A stretch of 64,000 nucleotides of DNA from Posidoniimonas corsicana (GTDB lineage Bacteria; Planctomycetota; Planctomycetia; Pirellulales; Lacipirellulaceae). The stretch lies in assembly GCF_007859765.1 (NCBI RefSeq), contig NZ_SIHJ01000005.1, positions 62,001-126,000 of the forward strand, in the 5' to 3' direction. Positions within the stretch are counted from its first letter, which is position 1, and each line of letters starts with the position of its first letter. A model generated the notes under the pieces. The model was not told the DNA's origin, made no database searches, and saw only the letters and a list, made by a program, of their open reading frames with translations. This document shows positions 25,181 through 33,912 of this stretch, piece by piece. The translations under genes were made by a program, and so were the position numbers.

Positions 25181-26785
25181 TTACTGAACGGGACGGGGAG
25201 GGGCAGCCTCCAGGAAGCCTGCAACCTGCTGTCTGACTGCTGGACCCAGAACCCCCATTTCTAGTCGCTTCGTGACGAACGCCTCGCCCGCGATCGTAGC
25301 CAACAATTGAGACAGGAGATTCGCTCTGCGGGCATTGGTGGCATGCTCCAGGCGTCTGATGCACCACTCGTCTAGTTGCTCTGCATCCACCCCATCCCAC
25401 TCACCAAGCAGCACCAGCGACTGAGTTGCGGCATCGACTAGCGTCGCCGGTGCATCTGCGTCTGCGAGCACCGTCAGGCACGCGTCTGCGTGCCTCTGCT
25501 CGCACGGCAGCATTAGGCAGGTTCGCCATACGGCTTCCTCTAGCAGGGTATCGGTGTGCTCGGCTCTCGCATCAGCAACGCTTGCCGTCGGCGATCCCAG
25601 CCGAGCTATCGCTTGGAGGAGATTGACTCGTGAAGGTGAGGCCACGCGATGCGTTTGCAAGAATTCTCTCGCGTTGAGCTGCACGAGCCAGGCCCTGTCT
25701 GGCCTCAGGTTGAACTCAGTGCGGAGTCACCGCATGTACGGGTCGGCAGGGGGGGCAATTTCAGTGTCGAACGCCCCCACCAGGCCGTCCTCCCACTGGA
25801 GAATCGCTCCGGCAAGCAAGTCGGCAACAACGGAGTTTCCAACCATATCATCTCGGTCGGCCTCGATCGTTTCGGCGGCCAGCTTGCAGACAAGCGCTGC
25901 GTTGATCGGGACCGCCGTGTCTTCCGCAGCCGGCCAAGCGAGTCTCCAAGCTTGCAAGGCGAGCTTTCGCGAAGGGGCATCGTGGGCCCCCAGATTAATC
26001 CTTGCGTTTGCGACGTCGTCCGATGTCTGCTCGGCATCCAGTTGTTGCAGAAGGCTTTCGTGGGAGGGGTGAACCACTCGTGCGTACGGTATGTCCGTCA
26101 CGCAAGCGCCAGAGAGAGCGACCGACGCGCCGTGGCGTCCCACGACGCGGACGGTCGACCAGCGGCGCCCGAACTGCCTCGCATCCACCGCGCTCCTCAA
26201 TCGAACTAAGAGGCCGCCGTCATCCTCGCCCCTCCACTCGTAGGTCAGAGAGGCCCGATGCCATTCATGCGTGAGTTGCCCCCTGGCTGCTTCGGCTTCT
26301 ATAAGGTTCCTGACATCGACAGCGACTTGAGGCCCTGCGTTCTCTTCCTGCTTGGCACGTCTGATTGGTTGGTTGAGGTTACTGTCATCAAAGCGGAACT
26401 GCCACGGGTGTCGCGGGTAGGCCCTCCAGCGGCCTAGCTTTACATCGAGATTCACGAGTTTATCCTCTTGATGAATCAGGTGTGGCAGCCCCTGATCTCC
26501 CTTCATAAAAGCGATGGCGCTAGAACCATTCCAATCGCATAGGTAACGCAAACGCCTCGGCTTCTTGGTTGGCGCCTTGTCGTTCACCAGAGGACCAACC
26601 GCGAGATAGTACACCGCAAACGAACTACTAGATTCGCTGCTGAACGCAGCACTTTCGACAGCCAGGGCCGAACTGACTTCCTGAGGGAGGGGCACTTCTG
26701 AAGCGGGGCAATCGGCGCACCAAGATATCGAAAGCGCCAACGCAACGCGGCAAGCAATGCGATTCGTAACCTGGAAGATCGTCAC
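25181..26785 (-). pseudogene. Secreted-protein gene split by one in-frame TGA
   Basis: The frame from a GTG at 26783-26785 encodes a signal peptide-like start (IACRVALALSISWCADCPAS) and 352 residues, ending at a TGA at 25727-25729. The same frame continues without another stop for 181 more codons to 25181 (first residues LRTEFNLRPDRAWLVQLNA), and the continuation has the same composition and Ala/Leu-rich helical style. A single CGA to TGA change would explain it. Full length would be about 534 residues. The continuation has a GTG at 25682-25684 that could start a separate protein. Codon use is much less G/C-biased than in neighbours, suggesting a recent or fast-evolving gene. No family recognised. 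Confidence 0.6.
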
Positions 26786-26971
26786 AGCCGAATCCCTGGA
26801 CCCGCGATCAGAGTATTGCTATTTACTGATGCAACTATACTCTACTCGAGAAAAACCGGCAGAGCCCAGTGGCGCCCTATCGCAGCGAAGCGAACGCCCA
26901 CCACAAGCGGGTCGCCAATCCAAGAGCTACACGAGCCCACAGCGTTCCGTGTATCAGGCGGACCAACGGCG

Positions 26972-28858
26972 CTAGTCCAGCGTCACCTCGAGCGCCGGGA
27001 TGTTGAGCCGCGGGTTGTAGCGGCCGACCAGGTTGACCCACAGCAGCTCGCGGTACTCGTCGCTGGGGAGGTCTTCGGACAGGATCACTCCCACCTGGGT
27101 CACGGAGCGGCCGGGCGCCGACGCGGCGGCGTGGGCCGCGAGCCGCCGGCCCAGGTCGAGCGTCTCGCCGAGGTAGAGGGCTTCCTTGGAGCGGTTCCGC
27201 AGCAGGTAGATGCCGGGCTGCTCGTCCAGCTTGTCGGCCTTGAACCGCGACCAGGGCTGGAAGCGGGGGAAGTCCTTCTTCTCCAGCACAAAGTGGTACT
27301 GCTTGGCCTCGGTCGCCAGCGAGTGCCGCACCTTGCGGAGCCGCAGCGCGGCCCACCGGAGCTCCGCCGGGTCGTGGTCCTTGACGTACTTGGCCGCGGT
27401 GCGGTCGAACAGGTACGCCTTGCCGGGCGAGCAGAGCAGCGCGTCGAGCGACCAGCCCGGGAACTTCCGCTCCATCTCGGCCCAGGCGATCTCGCCGGCG
27501 AAGGCGAACTCGTCGCGTTGCTCGGGCGAGAACTCCACCTTCTTCAGCCAGCCGTGCTTCTCGTCGTCGCGGCGGGCGAGCCGCCCCGCCTTGCGGAGCT
27601 TCAGCAGCTCGCGGTTCCAGTCGCCGGCGCGGCCGATCATGCCCGACTCGCGGCACTTGGCGTGGAACGCCTCCTGCAGCTCGGGCGAGCAGAGCAGCCA
27701 GTCGACCGAGTAGCCCTCGTGCGTGTCGTGGAACGCGTCGACGATGACCTGCTGCTGCATCTCGCGGAGCGACTTCTGCTTGCGGGGCGGCGCCACCGGC
27801 TGCTCCGGGGCGCCGGCGGCGGCGATCACGGCCTGGGCGGCGGCCGCGGCCAGCTCGCCCGCCTCGGGTGCGGCCTGGTCCTCCACCTCTTCGGCGGTGG
27901 CCGCCTGCTTGAGCTCCGGCTCGAAGTCGTCCTTCTCGAAGGTCGGCAGCAGCGGGTGGTCCTTCAGCCGGCGGCCGGCGGCGGTGGTCGGCGAGCTGCT
28001 GACCGGGTCCACGGGGCCGCTCAGCTCGTCGCCCTCCTCGGCGCTGTCGAGGCGTTCGTTGGCGTAGCGGACGTACTCGTCGGAGAGCTCGAAGCCGAGC
28101 CAGCGGCGGCCCAGCTTCTTAGCGACCGCCAGCGTGGTGCCGCTGCCGGCGAACGGGTCGAGCACCAGGTCGCCCGGGTTACTGCTGATCCGCACGATCC
28201 GCCCCAGCAGCTGCTCGGGCATCTGGCAGCCGTGGAAGCCCTGCCGCTCCTTGAACGTGCCCGCCACCCGGCTGTAGTACCAGGTGTCGTCCATCGGCTG
28301 GAACGCCTCGGGCTGGTCGCGCAGGTCCTGCGGCCGCAGGATCCAGGTGTCGTCGGGCAGCCGGCCGGTGGGGTTGGCGCGCTTGTCGCCGTAGACAAGC
28401 GCACGGGCGGAGGGGACGCGGACCTTGGGGTCCTCGGCGTTGAAGGTGTGCGGCTCGGCGCCTTCTTTGGTGAAGTGGAAGATGTGCACGTGCGAGCGGT
28501 TGAACTTCCGCTTGCAGTTCTGCCCGAAGGTGTAGTACCAGACGATCCAGTTGCGTGGTTCGAACCCGATGTTGCGGTGGGCGTCGACGCGGAGGTCGGC
28601 GGCGAACTCGTCGCCGATCGCCAGCCAGAACGCGCCGCCCGGCTTGAGCACGCGGTGCAGCTCGCTCATCCAGTCGCGGCACCATGCCATGTAGTCGTCG
28701 TCGGCGTGGTCGTCGTGGTACTGGTCGTACTCAAAGCCGATGTTGAACGGCGGGTCCGCGAACGCCATGTCCACGGAGTTGTTCGGCTGCTCGCGGAGCC
28801 GCTCCAGGCAGTCGCCGTGCAGGATTGCGTCGACGGCCGTCGGGGAGGTGACGCTCAT
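26972..28858 (-). CDS. DNA methyltransferase fused to a GIY-YIG domain
   Basis: A 628-residue protein from the ATG at 28856-28858. Residues 1-255 are a beta-class N4-cytosine/N6-adenine DNA methyltransferase: motif IV DPPF at 35-38 comes first and the SAM motif LDPFAGSGTTLAVAKK near 233 comes last. An Ala/Glu/Pro-rich linker follows. Residues about 380-515 contain two similar segments starting at 382 (GYSVDWLLCSP) and 468 (GWSLDALLCSP), each ending in an LRK element. The C-terminus (from 549) is GIY-YIG-like: GIYLLRNRSKEALYLGETLD, then LGRRLAAH. No separate restriction gene is adjacent. It may be a self-contained modification-nicking enzyme or an orphan methylase; the catalytic state of the GIY-YIG part is unproven. 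Confidence 0.88.
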   Translation of the reverse strand: MSVTSPTAVDAILHGDCLERLREQPNNSVDMAFADPPFNIGFEYDQYHDDHADDDYMAWCRDWMSELHRVLKPGGAFWLAIGDEFAADLRVDAHRNIGFEPRNWIVWYYTFGQNCKRKFNRSHVHIFHFTKEGAEPHTFNAEDPKVRVPSARALVYGDKRANPTGRLPDDTWILRPQDLRDQPEAFQPMDDTWYYSRVAGTFKERQGFHGCQMPEQLLGRIVRISSNPGDLVLDPFAGSGTTLAVAKKLGRRWLGFELSDEYVRYANERLDSAEEGDELSGPVDPVSSSPTTAAGRRLKDHPLLPTFEKDDFEPELKQAATAEEVEDQAAPEAGELAAAAAQAVIAAAGAPEQPVAPPRKQKSLREMQQQVIVDAFHDTHEGYSVDWLLCSPELQEAFHAKCRESGMIGRAGDWNRELLKLRKAGRLARRDDEKHGWLKKVEFSPEQRDEFAFAGEIAWAEMERKFPGWSLDALLCSPGKAYLFDRTAAKYVKDHDPAELRWAALRLRKVRHSLATEAKQYHFVLEKKDFPRFQPWSRFKADKLDEQPGIYLLRNRSKEALYLGETLDLGRRLAAHAAASAPGRSVTQVGVILSEDLPSDEYRELLWVNLVGRYNPRLNIPALEVTLD

Positions 28859-29012
28859 AGGGATGTATCCGCGGAAACGTGGCTGCAGTAGAATACCGAA
28901 AATACCCAGCCTAACCGGCGCTCGGCGGCGGGGCAATTAGCGCTCATCTGTGCGCTCCGGCGGCCCGGACGCGGCCGCCCGTTCCACTCGACTCTCTCCA
29001 CGCTCCCCAAGC

Positions 29013-29846
29013 ATGAAATACGCGCTCTGCAACGAGACCTTCGGCGACCTGCCCTTCGAGGAGTCGTTCGCCACGACCCGCCGGCTGGGCTACACCGGCA
29101 TCGAGATCGCCCCGTTCACGCTGCTGCCGGGCGCCACGGTGACCGACGTGCGGGACGTGCCCGCGACGCGTCGGGCCGAGGTGAAGCGGATCGCCGAGGA
29201 CGCCGGCCTGGAGGTGGTGGGCCTGCACTGGCTGCTGGCCAAGACCGAGGGCTTCTACCTCACCAGCCCCGACCCCGCGGTGCAGCGCGCCACGGCCGAG
29301 TACCTGAAGGAGCTGGCCGAGCTGTGCGGCCAGCTGGGCGGCAAGGTGATGGTGCTCGGCTCGCCCCAGCAGCGCAACCTGCTGCCGGGCGTGGGCTACG
29401 AGCAGGCGGAGGAGATCGCGGCCGGCGTGCTGCGCGAGGCGATGCCCGCCTGCGGCGACAACCAGGTCACCATCGCGCTTGAGCCGCTCGGCCCGGCCGA
29501 GGGCGACTTCATGCTGACCGCCGAGAGCGGCGTCGGCCTGGCGACGATGGTCGACTCGCCCTGGTGCAAGCTGCACCTGGACGTCAAGGCGATGGCCAGC
29601 GAGCCGAAGCCGATCGCCGAAATCATCCGCGAGAACGCCGCGTGGACCGCCCACTTCCACGCGAACGACCCCAACCTGCTGGGCCCCGGCATGGGCGAGG
29701 TGGAGTTCGCCCCGATCTTCGCCGCGCTCAAAGAAACGGACTACCAGGGCTGGGTGTCGGTCGAGGTGTTCAAGTACGAGCCCAGCCCCGAAGAGATCGC
29801 GCGGCAGAGCATCGATTACATGCAGCGGATCGAGGCCGGCGCGTAG
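29013..29846 (+). CDS. Sugar phosphate isomerase/epimerase-like TIM-barrel protein
   Basis: A 277-residue protein from the ATG at 29013 (MKYALCNETFGDLPFEE). It has the xylose-isomerase-like AP endonuclease 2 fold pattern: TRRLGYTGIEIAPFTL, LEVVGLHWLLA, VTIALEPLGPAEGDF, WCKLHLDVKAMASE, WTAHFHANDPN and GWVSVEVFKYEP. Glu and His/Asp ligands (in ALEPL, HLDV, HFHAND, VSVEVF) fit the divalent metal site of the family. Likely an isomerase or epimerase of a sugar or sugar acid; the substrate is unknown. It is divergent from the methyltransferase gene and ends eight bases from the convergent C39 peptidase gene. Confidence 0.88.
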   Translation: MKYALCNETFGDLPFEESFATTRRLGYTGIEIAPFTLLPGATVTDVRDVPATRRAEVKRIAEDAGLEVVGLHWLLAKTEGFYLTSPDPAVQRATAEYLKELAELCGQLGGKVMVLGSPQQRNLLPGVGYEQAEEIAAGVLREAMPACGDNQVTIALEPLGPAEGDFMLTAESGVGLATMVDSPWCKLHLDVKAMASEPKPIAEIIRENAAWTAHFHANDPNLLGPGMGEVEFAPIFAALKETDYQGWVSVEVFKYEPSPEEIARQSIDYMQRIEAGA

Positions 29847-29854
29847 TTTACGCG

Positions 29855-30559
29855 TCAGTTGGTCGGCGGCGGCGCCACCACGCGGCTCGGCAGGGTGTGC
29901 ATCAGCTGGTCGTTGGTGCGGCCCAGCTGCACGTCGTCCAGGCGGAGGGTGAGCGCCGAGTGCGTGGGCGGCTTGGCGCCCGGCTTCGCGACCGCCAGCG
30001 CCAGGTTCTTCTGCCACTGGCATGCGAAGTCCCGCGGGTGCAGCCGGATGTTGCCGCGGATCGGGTCGGCCAGGTAGATCCACCGCATGTCGGAGCCGCG
30101 GTAGACGACAAAGTGCTTGAAGTCGTCCTTCTCGATGCCGATCACCAGCGGCGTCTTGGCTTCGAGCAGCTTCTCCATTGTCAGCTTGGCGACCACCGAC
30201 TGGTAGCCCAGCTTCACCGCCGCGCGGCGGATGTCGCTCAGCGCCAGGCCGTTCTCGATGCGGTCCTGCACCTCCTCGGGGGTGAGGATCTTGTCGAGCT
30301 GGCGGAGGACGTCCTGCTCGGTGACGTCGTCGCCCAGGTGGTAGCGGAGCACGGTCGCGAGCGCCGCGGCGCCGCACGAGTAGTCGCGGCTCTGCATCAC
30401 GATGTTGCGCTGCCGCAGGGCCTGCCAGCTCGCCACCCGGCGGGCGATCAGGTGTCCGTCGTCCCGCACCGGGGGCCCGGCCGCTGGCCGCTCGGCGGCG
30501 GCGTCGCCGCACAGGGCCAGGAGCGTGAGCGTCGCAATCAGCCGGGCGGGCGGCTTCAT
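29855..30559 (-). CDS. Secreted C39-like cysteine peptidase (FapD-like)
   Basis: A 234-residue protein from the ATG at 30557-30559 with a signal peptide (ATLTLLALCGDAAA). The peptidase C39 core is clear: QSRDYSCGAAALATVL with oxyanion Gln56 and nucleophile Cys62, His149 in KHFVVYRG, and Asp165 in IYLADP. Unlike bacteriocin exporters it has no ABC or membrane domain; it is a stand-alone periplasmic protein. It is the second gene of an operon, 22 bases after the outer-membrane barrel gene. In Pseudomonas the C39 protein FapD sits with the pore FapF and amyloid subunits, so a role in processing or export of small secreted proteins is inferred. Confidence 0.88.
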   Translation of the reverse strand: MKPPARLIATLTLLALCGDAAAERPAAGPPVRDDGHLIARRVASWQALRQRNIVMQSRDYSCGAAALATVLRYHLGDDVTEQDVLRQLDKILTPEEVQDRIENGLALSDIRRAAVKLGYQSVVAKLTMEKLLEAKTPLVIGIEKDDFKHFVVYRGSDMRWIYLADPIRGNIRLHPRDFACQWQKNLALAVAKPGAKPPTHSALTLRLDDVQLGRTNDQLMHTLPSRVVAPPPTN

Positions 30560-30581
30560 GGGGGCGTCCTGCTGCGGGGGG

Positions 30582-32036
30582 CTAGTAGGTCCAGACGATG
30601 CCGAACCGGGTGTCGGCGGCGTCATCGGTGGTGCCGATGTCGACGAACGGCTCGACGATGTGCTGGCACTTGAAGATGGTCGCGGCGAAGCGGAGCGACA
30701 TCGGCTCCTGCAACGACCCCGGCACGCTGACGCCGTCGAGCTGCGTGCGGGTGATGTAGGTCGCATTGAAGCGGGTGCTCAGCGTGATGTTCTGGTTGAC
30801 CGCGAACCCAAGCCCGAGCGTCGCGCGGAACTCGTTGCCCGGCCGCACGTCGACTCCGAAGAACTCGCTCTCGAACCGGTGCCGCATCCCCACGCCGTAG
30901 AACACCACGACCGGGTCGTAGCTGTTGATCCACAGGAGGTCCGCCGACAGCGCCCAGAACCCCTCGCCCAACGCCGGCTGCGACTGGCCCAGCAGGGTGC
31001 TCGGGAAGGGGTCGTCGCCGGTGGGCAGCGTTGCGGCCACGGTCAGCACCGTGTCGGTGCAGCGGCCCTGCCCATCAAACAGCAGGAAGGTGAGCCCGGT
31101 TGTCGTGTCGCCCAGGCCGCCGTAGTTGTCGTCGAACGAGAACGACTCGGTGGCGAACTCGTTGTTGGCCCAGCCCACCGTCGACCCGACAAAGAACTGC
31201 GCCCGCCGGGTCAGCCCGTAGCGTAGCTCGAGCGGGACCACCAGCTCGCGCTGGCGGACCCGGGCCTCAACGAGGTTGCTGCCCGAGTCGACGACCGTGA
31301 AGTCGTTCTCCACGAGCTGGTACACCACGCCCAGGTCGCACTGCATCTGCCCCGGCTCAAGCAGCACGGTCGCGGTGCGGAGGAACTGAAGGCTGGTGTC
31401 GACCGGCTCCTCGCCGAGCGACTCGGCTTCGGCCAACCCGCCCCCGCCCGGGGCGTTGGCGTCGGGCGCCGGGACCGGGGCCGCCGGCTGCTGCGGCACG
31501 GTCGAGGGGATCGGGATGATCTCCGCGTTGGGCTGCTCGCCGGGGATCTGCAGCTGCTCGTTCTGGGCGAGCGCGAAGGGGCTGCCCGGCGCCGGCGGCA
31601 ACGCGGCCGCCGCCTGGGGGGCGGCCGCGTTGCGCCAGTGGAGCGGGCCGAGCAGGTCGACCGATTGGCCGAGCCCGTTGGTCGGCGCGGGCGGCGAGGG
31701 GTTCGCACCGGGCGTGAAACGCTCTCGACGCGGATTGGTCCAGGAGAACGGCCCCAGCAGCCCGGCGGCCGGGTTGGGCTGGGAACGCACGTACTGGGTC
31801 GCCTCGTTGGACGCCTGGTTGGTCCACTCCAGCGGGCCCGAAAGGTCCTGCCCTTCTGACTGGTAGGCGACCGGTTGAGTCTGCTGCTCCGACCAGCCCG
31901 CCCAGCCAAACGCCCGCTCGGCGTCCGGGGTTTCGGCCCCTGCCATAGTTGGGGCCGCCACCATCAGCAGGCACGTCGCGGCGAAGCGGAACGCCCGCGC
32001 GGCGTGTATCGGGTTGGCGGTAGGGGGTAGCGTCAT
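30582..32036 (-). CDS. Outer-membrane beta-barrel transporter with periplasmic repeats (FapF-like)
   Basis: A 484-residue protein with a signal peptide (about 1-34). The N-terminal region carries three copies of the motif L-x-G-P-L/F-x-W-T/R-N at residues 65-73, 93-101 and 128-136, then a Pro/Ala-rich linker (about 150-205). The last 270 residues alternate as barrel strands (MQCDLGVVYQLVENDFTVV, ELVVPLELRYGLTRRAQFFV, TTTGLTFLLFDGQG, LTVAATLPTGDDPFPS) and end in WTY, a C-terminal aromatic expected for BAM insertion. This fits the phenol-MetA-degradation-like barrel group to which FapF-type pores are similar. It is first gene of an operon with the C39 peptidase. FapF assignment is an inference. 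Confidence 0.82.
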   Translation of the reverse strand: MTLPPTANPIHAARAFRFAATCLLMVAAPTMAGAETPDAERAFGWAGWSEQQTQPVAYQSEGQDLSGPLEWTNQASNEATQYVRSQPNPAAGLLGPFSWTNPRRERFTPGANPSPPAPTNGLGQSVDLLGPLHWRNAAAPQAAAALPPAPGSPFALAQNEQLQIPGEQPNAEIIPIPSTVPQQPAAPVPAPDANAPGGGGLAEAESLGEEPVDTSLQFLRTATVLLEPGQMQCDLGVVYQLVENDFTVVDSGSNLVEARVRQRELVVPLELRYGLTRRAQFFVGSTVGWANNEFATESFSFDDNYGGLGDTTTGLTFLLFDGQGRCTDTVLTVAATLPTGDDPFPSTLLGQSQPALGEGFWALSADLLWINSYDPVVVFYGVGMRHRFESEFFGVDVRPGNEFRATLGLGFAVNQNITLSTRFNATYITRTQLDGVSVPGSLQEPMSLRFAATIFKCQHIVEPFVDIGTTDDAADTRFGIVWTY

Positions 32037-32514
32037 ACAGGTTCAGGGCGCCTGCCCGTGAGCGTCGTCAACGCCCGTGCTTGGTTCTAGGTCGGTCCGA
32101 GGGCGTGCGACAATGCGGCCGGTTGCGCCGCCTGCCGCGACCGTGCGTGTCGAGGCAGTCGTCACGGCTAGTGGGGTTGATCGGCAGGTTCCGGAACTAT
32201 CTTCATTAGGGCCGCGCTCCCCGGGTGGGGGGATCGCGGGCGGCTTCGGCCTGAGCCGGTTAGGCAAGCCGGGACGCCAAACCGCGCTCGCCGGCGTTAA
32301 GCAGTGCCGGTTGCGCCGGATCACCCGGTCAGGGGGAACCGATCAGCTTGACGCGGCAATGTGTCATGGCGCGGCTGATCGGGTCGATCCTGCCCTAGGA
32401 GATCGCACGGATGCGGTCACTGTGCGGGCGCCGGCGAGGGCGCCCGGTCAGGGCAGACCACCCACCCCAGCTACGGCAGAGCGCCCGGCCTCACCCCCTG
32501 GGCGAGAACGCGAT
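32037..32514. other. Intergenic region between divergent outer-membrane protein genes
   Basis: No coding frame is supported. It must hold promoters for the barrel-C39 operon (minus) and the Cys-rich barrel (plus). A GGGCGCC/GGCGCCC hairpin lies around 32428-32448. No clear promoter boxes could be identified. Confidence 0.45.
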
Positions 32515-33771
32515 ATGAAACTTCCCCCGCTGCTTGTCTGCGTGCTTTCGATCAGCTTCGGCGCCGCGTTGTCGGGGAGCGCGTTCGGCCAGGGCGACGT
32601 GCGGACCCTCCCCCCGGTGGCGCCGGCCGCCGGCGAGGCGTTGTGCGTGACGTACACCTCCGCCGCGCAGGCGTTGGGGCAGGAGCCGGTCTTTGTCGGG
32701 GCGGCCGACGACGCTGCTCAGGACTACGACACCGCGATCACGACCATCGCCTGCGAGAAGTGCTGCGCCGACGAGTGCTGCACCGACGGCTGCTGCGACA
32801 TGGGCTGCTGCCCGCCCTGCGTGCCGACCTACTGGGTGGCGGGCGTCGAGGCGACCTTCCTGGCGCCGGACATGAACGCCGGCACGGTCAGCTACCGCCT
32901 GCAGGACGAGTTCAGCAGCCCGCAGCTGGACGCCACGTTCGGCAGCGACGACGCCGCGGTCAACGACTTCTACATTGCGCCCCGGATGTGGCTCGGCGTG
33001 CAGCACGGCTGCCACGGCGTGGCGGTGCGGTACTGGCACCTGCAGGCCGCCGAGGCGGCGTTCGACCCGTTCACCTTCACGCCGCCCGGGCCGACGCTGG
33101 ACTACGGCTACTTCATCCACAACCGCCTGGACGCGTACACGATCGACCTGGAGGGCACCCGCAGCTTCTGCGTGTACGACACCAAGAACACCTTCACGTT
33201 CGGCGTGCGGTACGCGCTGCTGCAGCACGACACCGCGCTCAGCGTCGACGCCCAGGTGGACAACGGCGCCAGCGGAACCGGCGTCATCAGCGGCAACGCC
33301 CGGGCCAACCGCCTGGCGGCGGGCACCGGCATCACCAGCTCGCTGTCGGGACGCAAGCCGCTGTTCTGCGACTCCTGCATCCACCTGTTCTACGGCGCCC
33401 GCGGCTCGGTGGTGTGGGGCAGCATCAGCAACAGTGTCGAGACCGACACCATCGAGGTGACCGCCGGCGCGACCGCCGGGTCGTACAACGGCGCCGTGGC
33501 CGAGGTTGACGACGCCATGTTCATCGGCGAGGTGCAGCTCGGCCTGGAGTTCGACTACCGCGTGGTCTGCTTCCCGGCCGACGCGTTCTTCCGCGTCGCG
33601 CTTGAGTACCAGTACTGGAACGCCGACTCGGGCAGCGCGGTCGCCAGCTCGTTCGCGGGCTTCGGCGGGCCGTCGCCCACGCCGCTGTCGCAGGGCCAGG
33701 CCTACGCCCAGGCCAACGGCGCCACGCTCGACCTGATCGGCCTGTCGGTCGGCACCGGCTTCACCTGGTGA
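32515..33771 (+). CDS. Cys-rich outer-membrane beta-barrel protein
   Basis: A 418-residue protein from the ATG at 32515 with signal peptide (LVCVLSISFGAALSGSAFGQ). Residues 80-102 carry ten Cys (CEKCCADECCTDGCCDMGCC) just before the first strand YWVAGVEATFLAPDMN. The rest alternates as barrel strands (FYIAPRMWLGVQ, HGVAVRYWHLQA, TFTFGVRYALLQHDTAL, GEVQLGLEFDYRV, FFRVALEYQYWNAD) and ends in GTGFTW, with a terminal aromatic. It is of the same type as the protein at 12228-13448, where the Cys cluster is in mid-protein. Lpg1974/BBP7-like; function unknown. It has its own terminator. Confidence 0.83.
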   Translation: MKLPPLLVCVLSISFGAALSGSAFGQGDVRTLPPVAPAAGEALCVTYTSAAQALGQEPVFVGAADDAAQDYDTAITTIACEKCCADECCTDGCCDMGCCPPCVPTYWVAGVEATFLAPDMNAGTVSYRLQDEFSSPQLDATFGSDDAAVNDFYIAPRMWLGVQHGCHGVAVRYWHLQAAEAAFDPFTFTPPGPTLDYGYFIHNRLDAYTIDLEGTRSFCVYDTKNTFTFGVRYALLQHDTALSVDAQVDNGASGTGVISGNARANRLAAGTGITSSLSGRKPLFCDSCIHLFYGARGSVVWGSISNSVETDTIEVTAGATAGSYNGAVAEVDDAMFIGEVQLGLEFDYRVVCFPADAFFRVALEYQYWNADSGSAVASSFAGFGGPSPTPLSQGQAYAQANGATLDLIGLSVGTGFTW

Positions 33772-33802
33772 CCCCCTGAGATCGGCCTGATAAACACGAA
33801 GA

Positions 33803-33834
33803 GGCCCGGACGCGTCGCCTCGTCCGGGCCTTCT
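33803..33834 (+). terminator. Terminator of the Cys-rich barrel gene
   Basis: A 10-bp perfect stem GGCCCGGACG/CGTCCGGGCC with an eight-base loop, followed by TTCTT. Confidence 0.82.
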
Positions 33835-33880
33835 TGCGTTGCTCTCCTCTGCCAGCCCCGCGCGGGGCGTGGATCGCTGT

Positions 33881-33912
33881 CGCTTAGAACGACATCTGCT
33901 TAGAACGACATC
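33881..33912. repeat. 16-bp tandem duplication across the stop codon of the small exported-protein gene
   Basis: Two adjacent units of GCTTAGAACGACATC preceded by C or T (33881-33896 and 33897-33912). The second unit contains the last codons and stop of the gene at 33900-34313; the first repeats them downstream, so the terminal Met-Ser-Phe-stop is present twice. Confidence 0.8.

Noticed and set aside
25700-25735. TGA at 25727 read as selenocysteine
   Set aside because: No obvious SECIS-like hairpin follows the TGA, the surrounding sequence matches no selenoprotein family, and a CGA to TGA mutation is simpler.
26816-28891. Long plus-strand open frame of 691 codons opposite the methyltransferase gene
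   Set aside because: It is the mirror of a strongly G/C3-biased gene; the translation is low-complexity (VVLDVL/LLRR/GAV-type) without domains, while the minus strand has full methyltransferase motifs.
29855-30559. C39 protein as the peptidase domain of a bacteriocin ABC exporter
   Set aside because: It has its own signal peptide and no membrane or ATPase domain, and no ABC transporter gene is adjacent.
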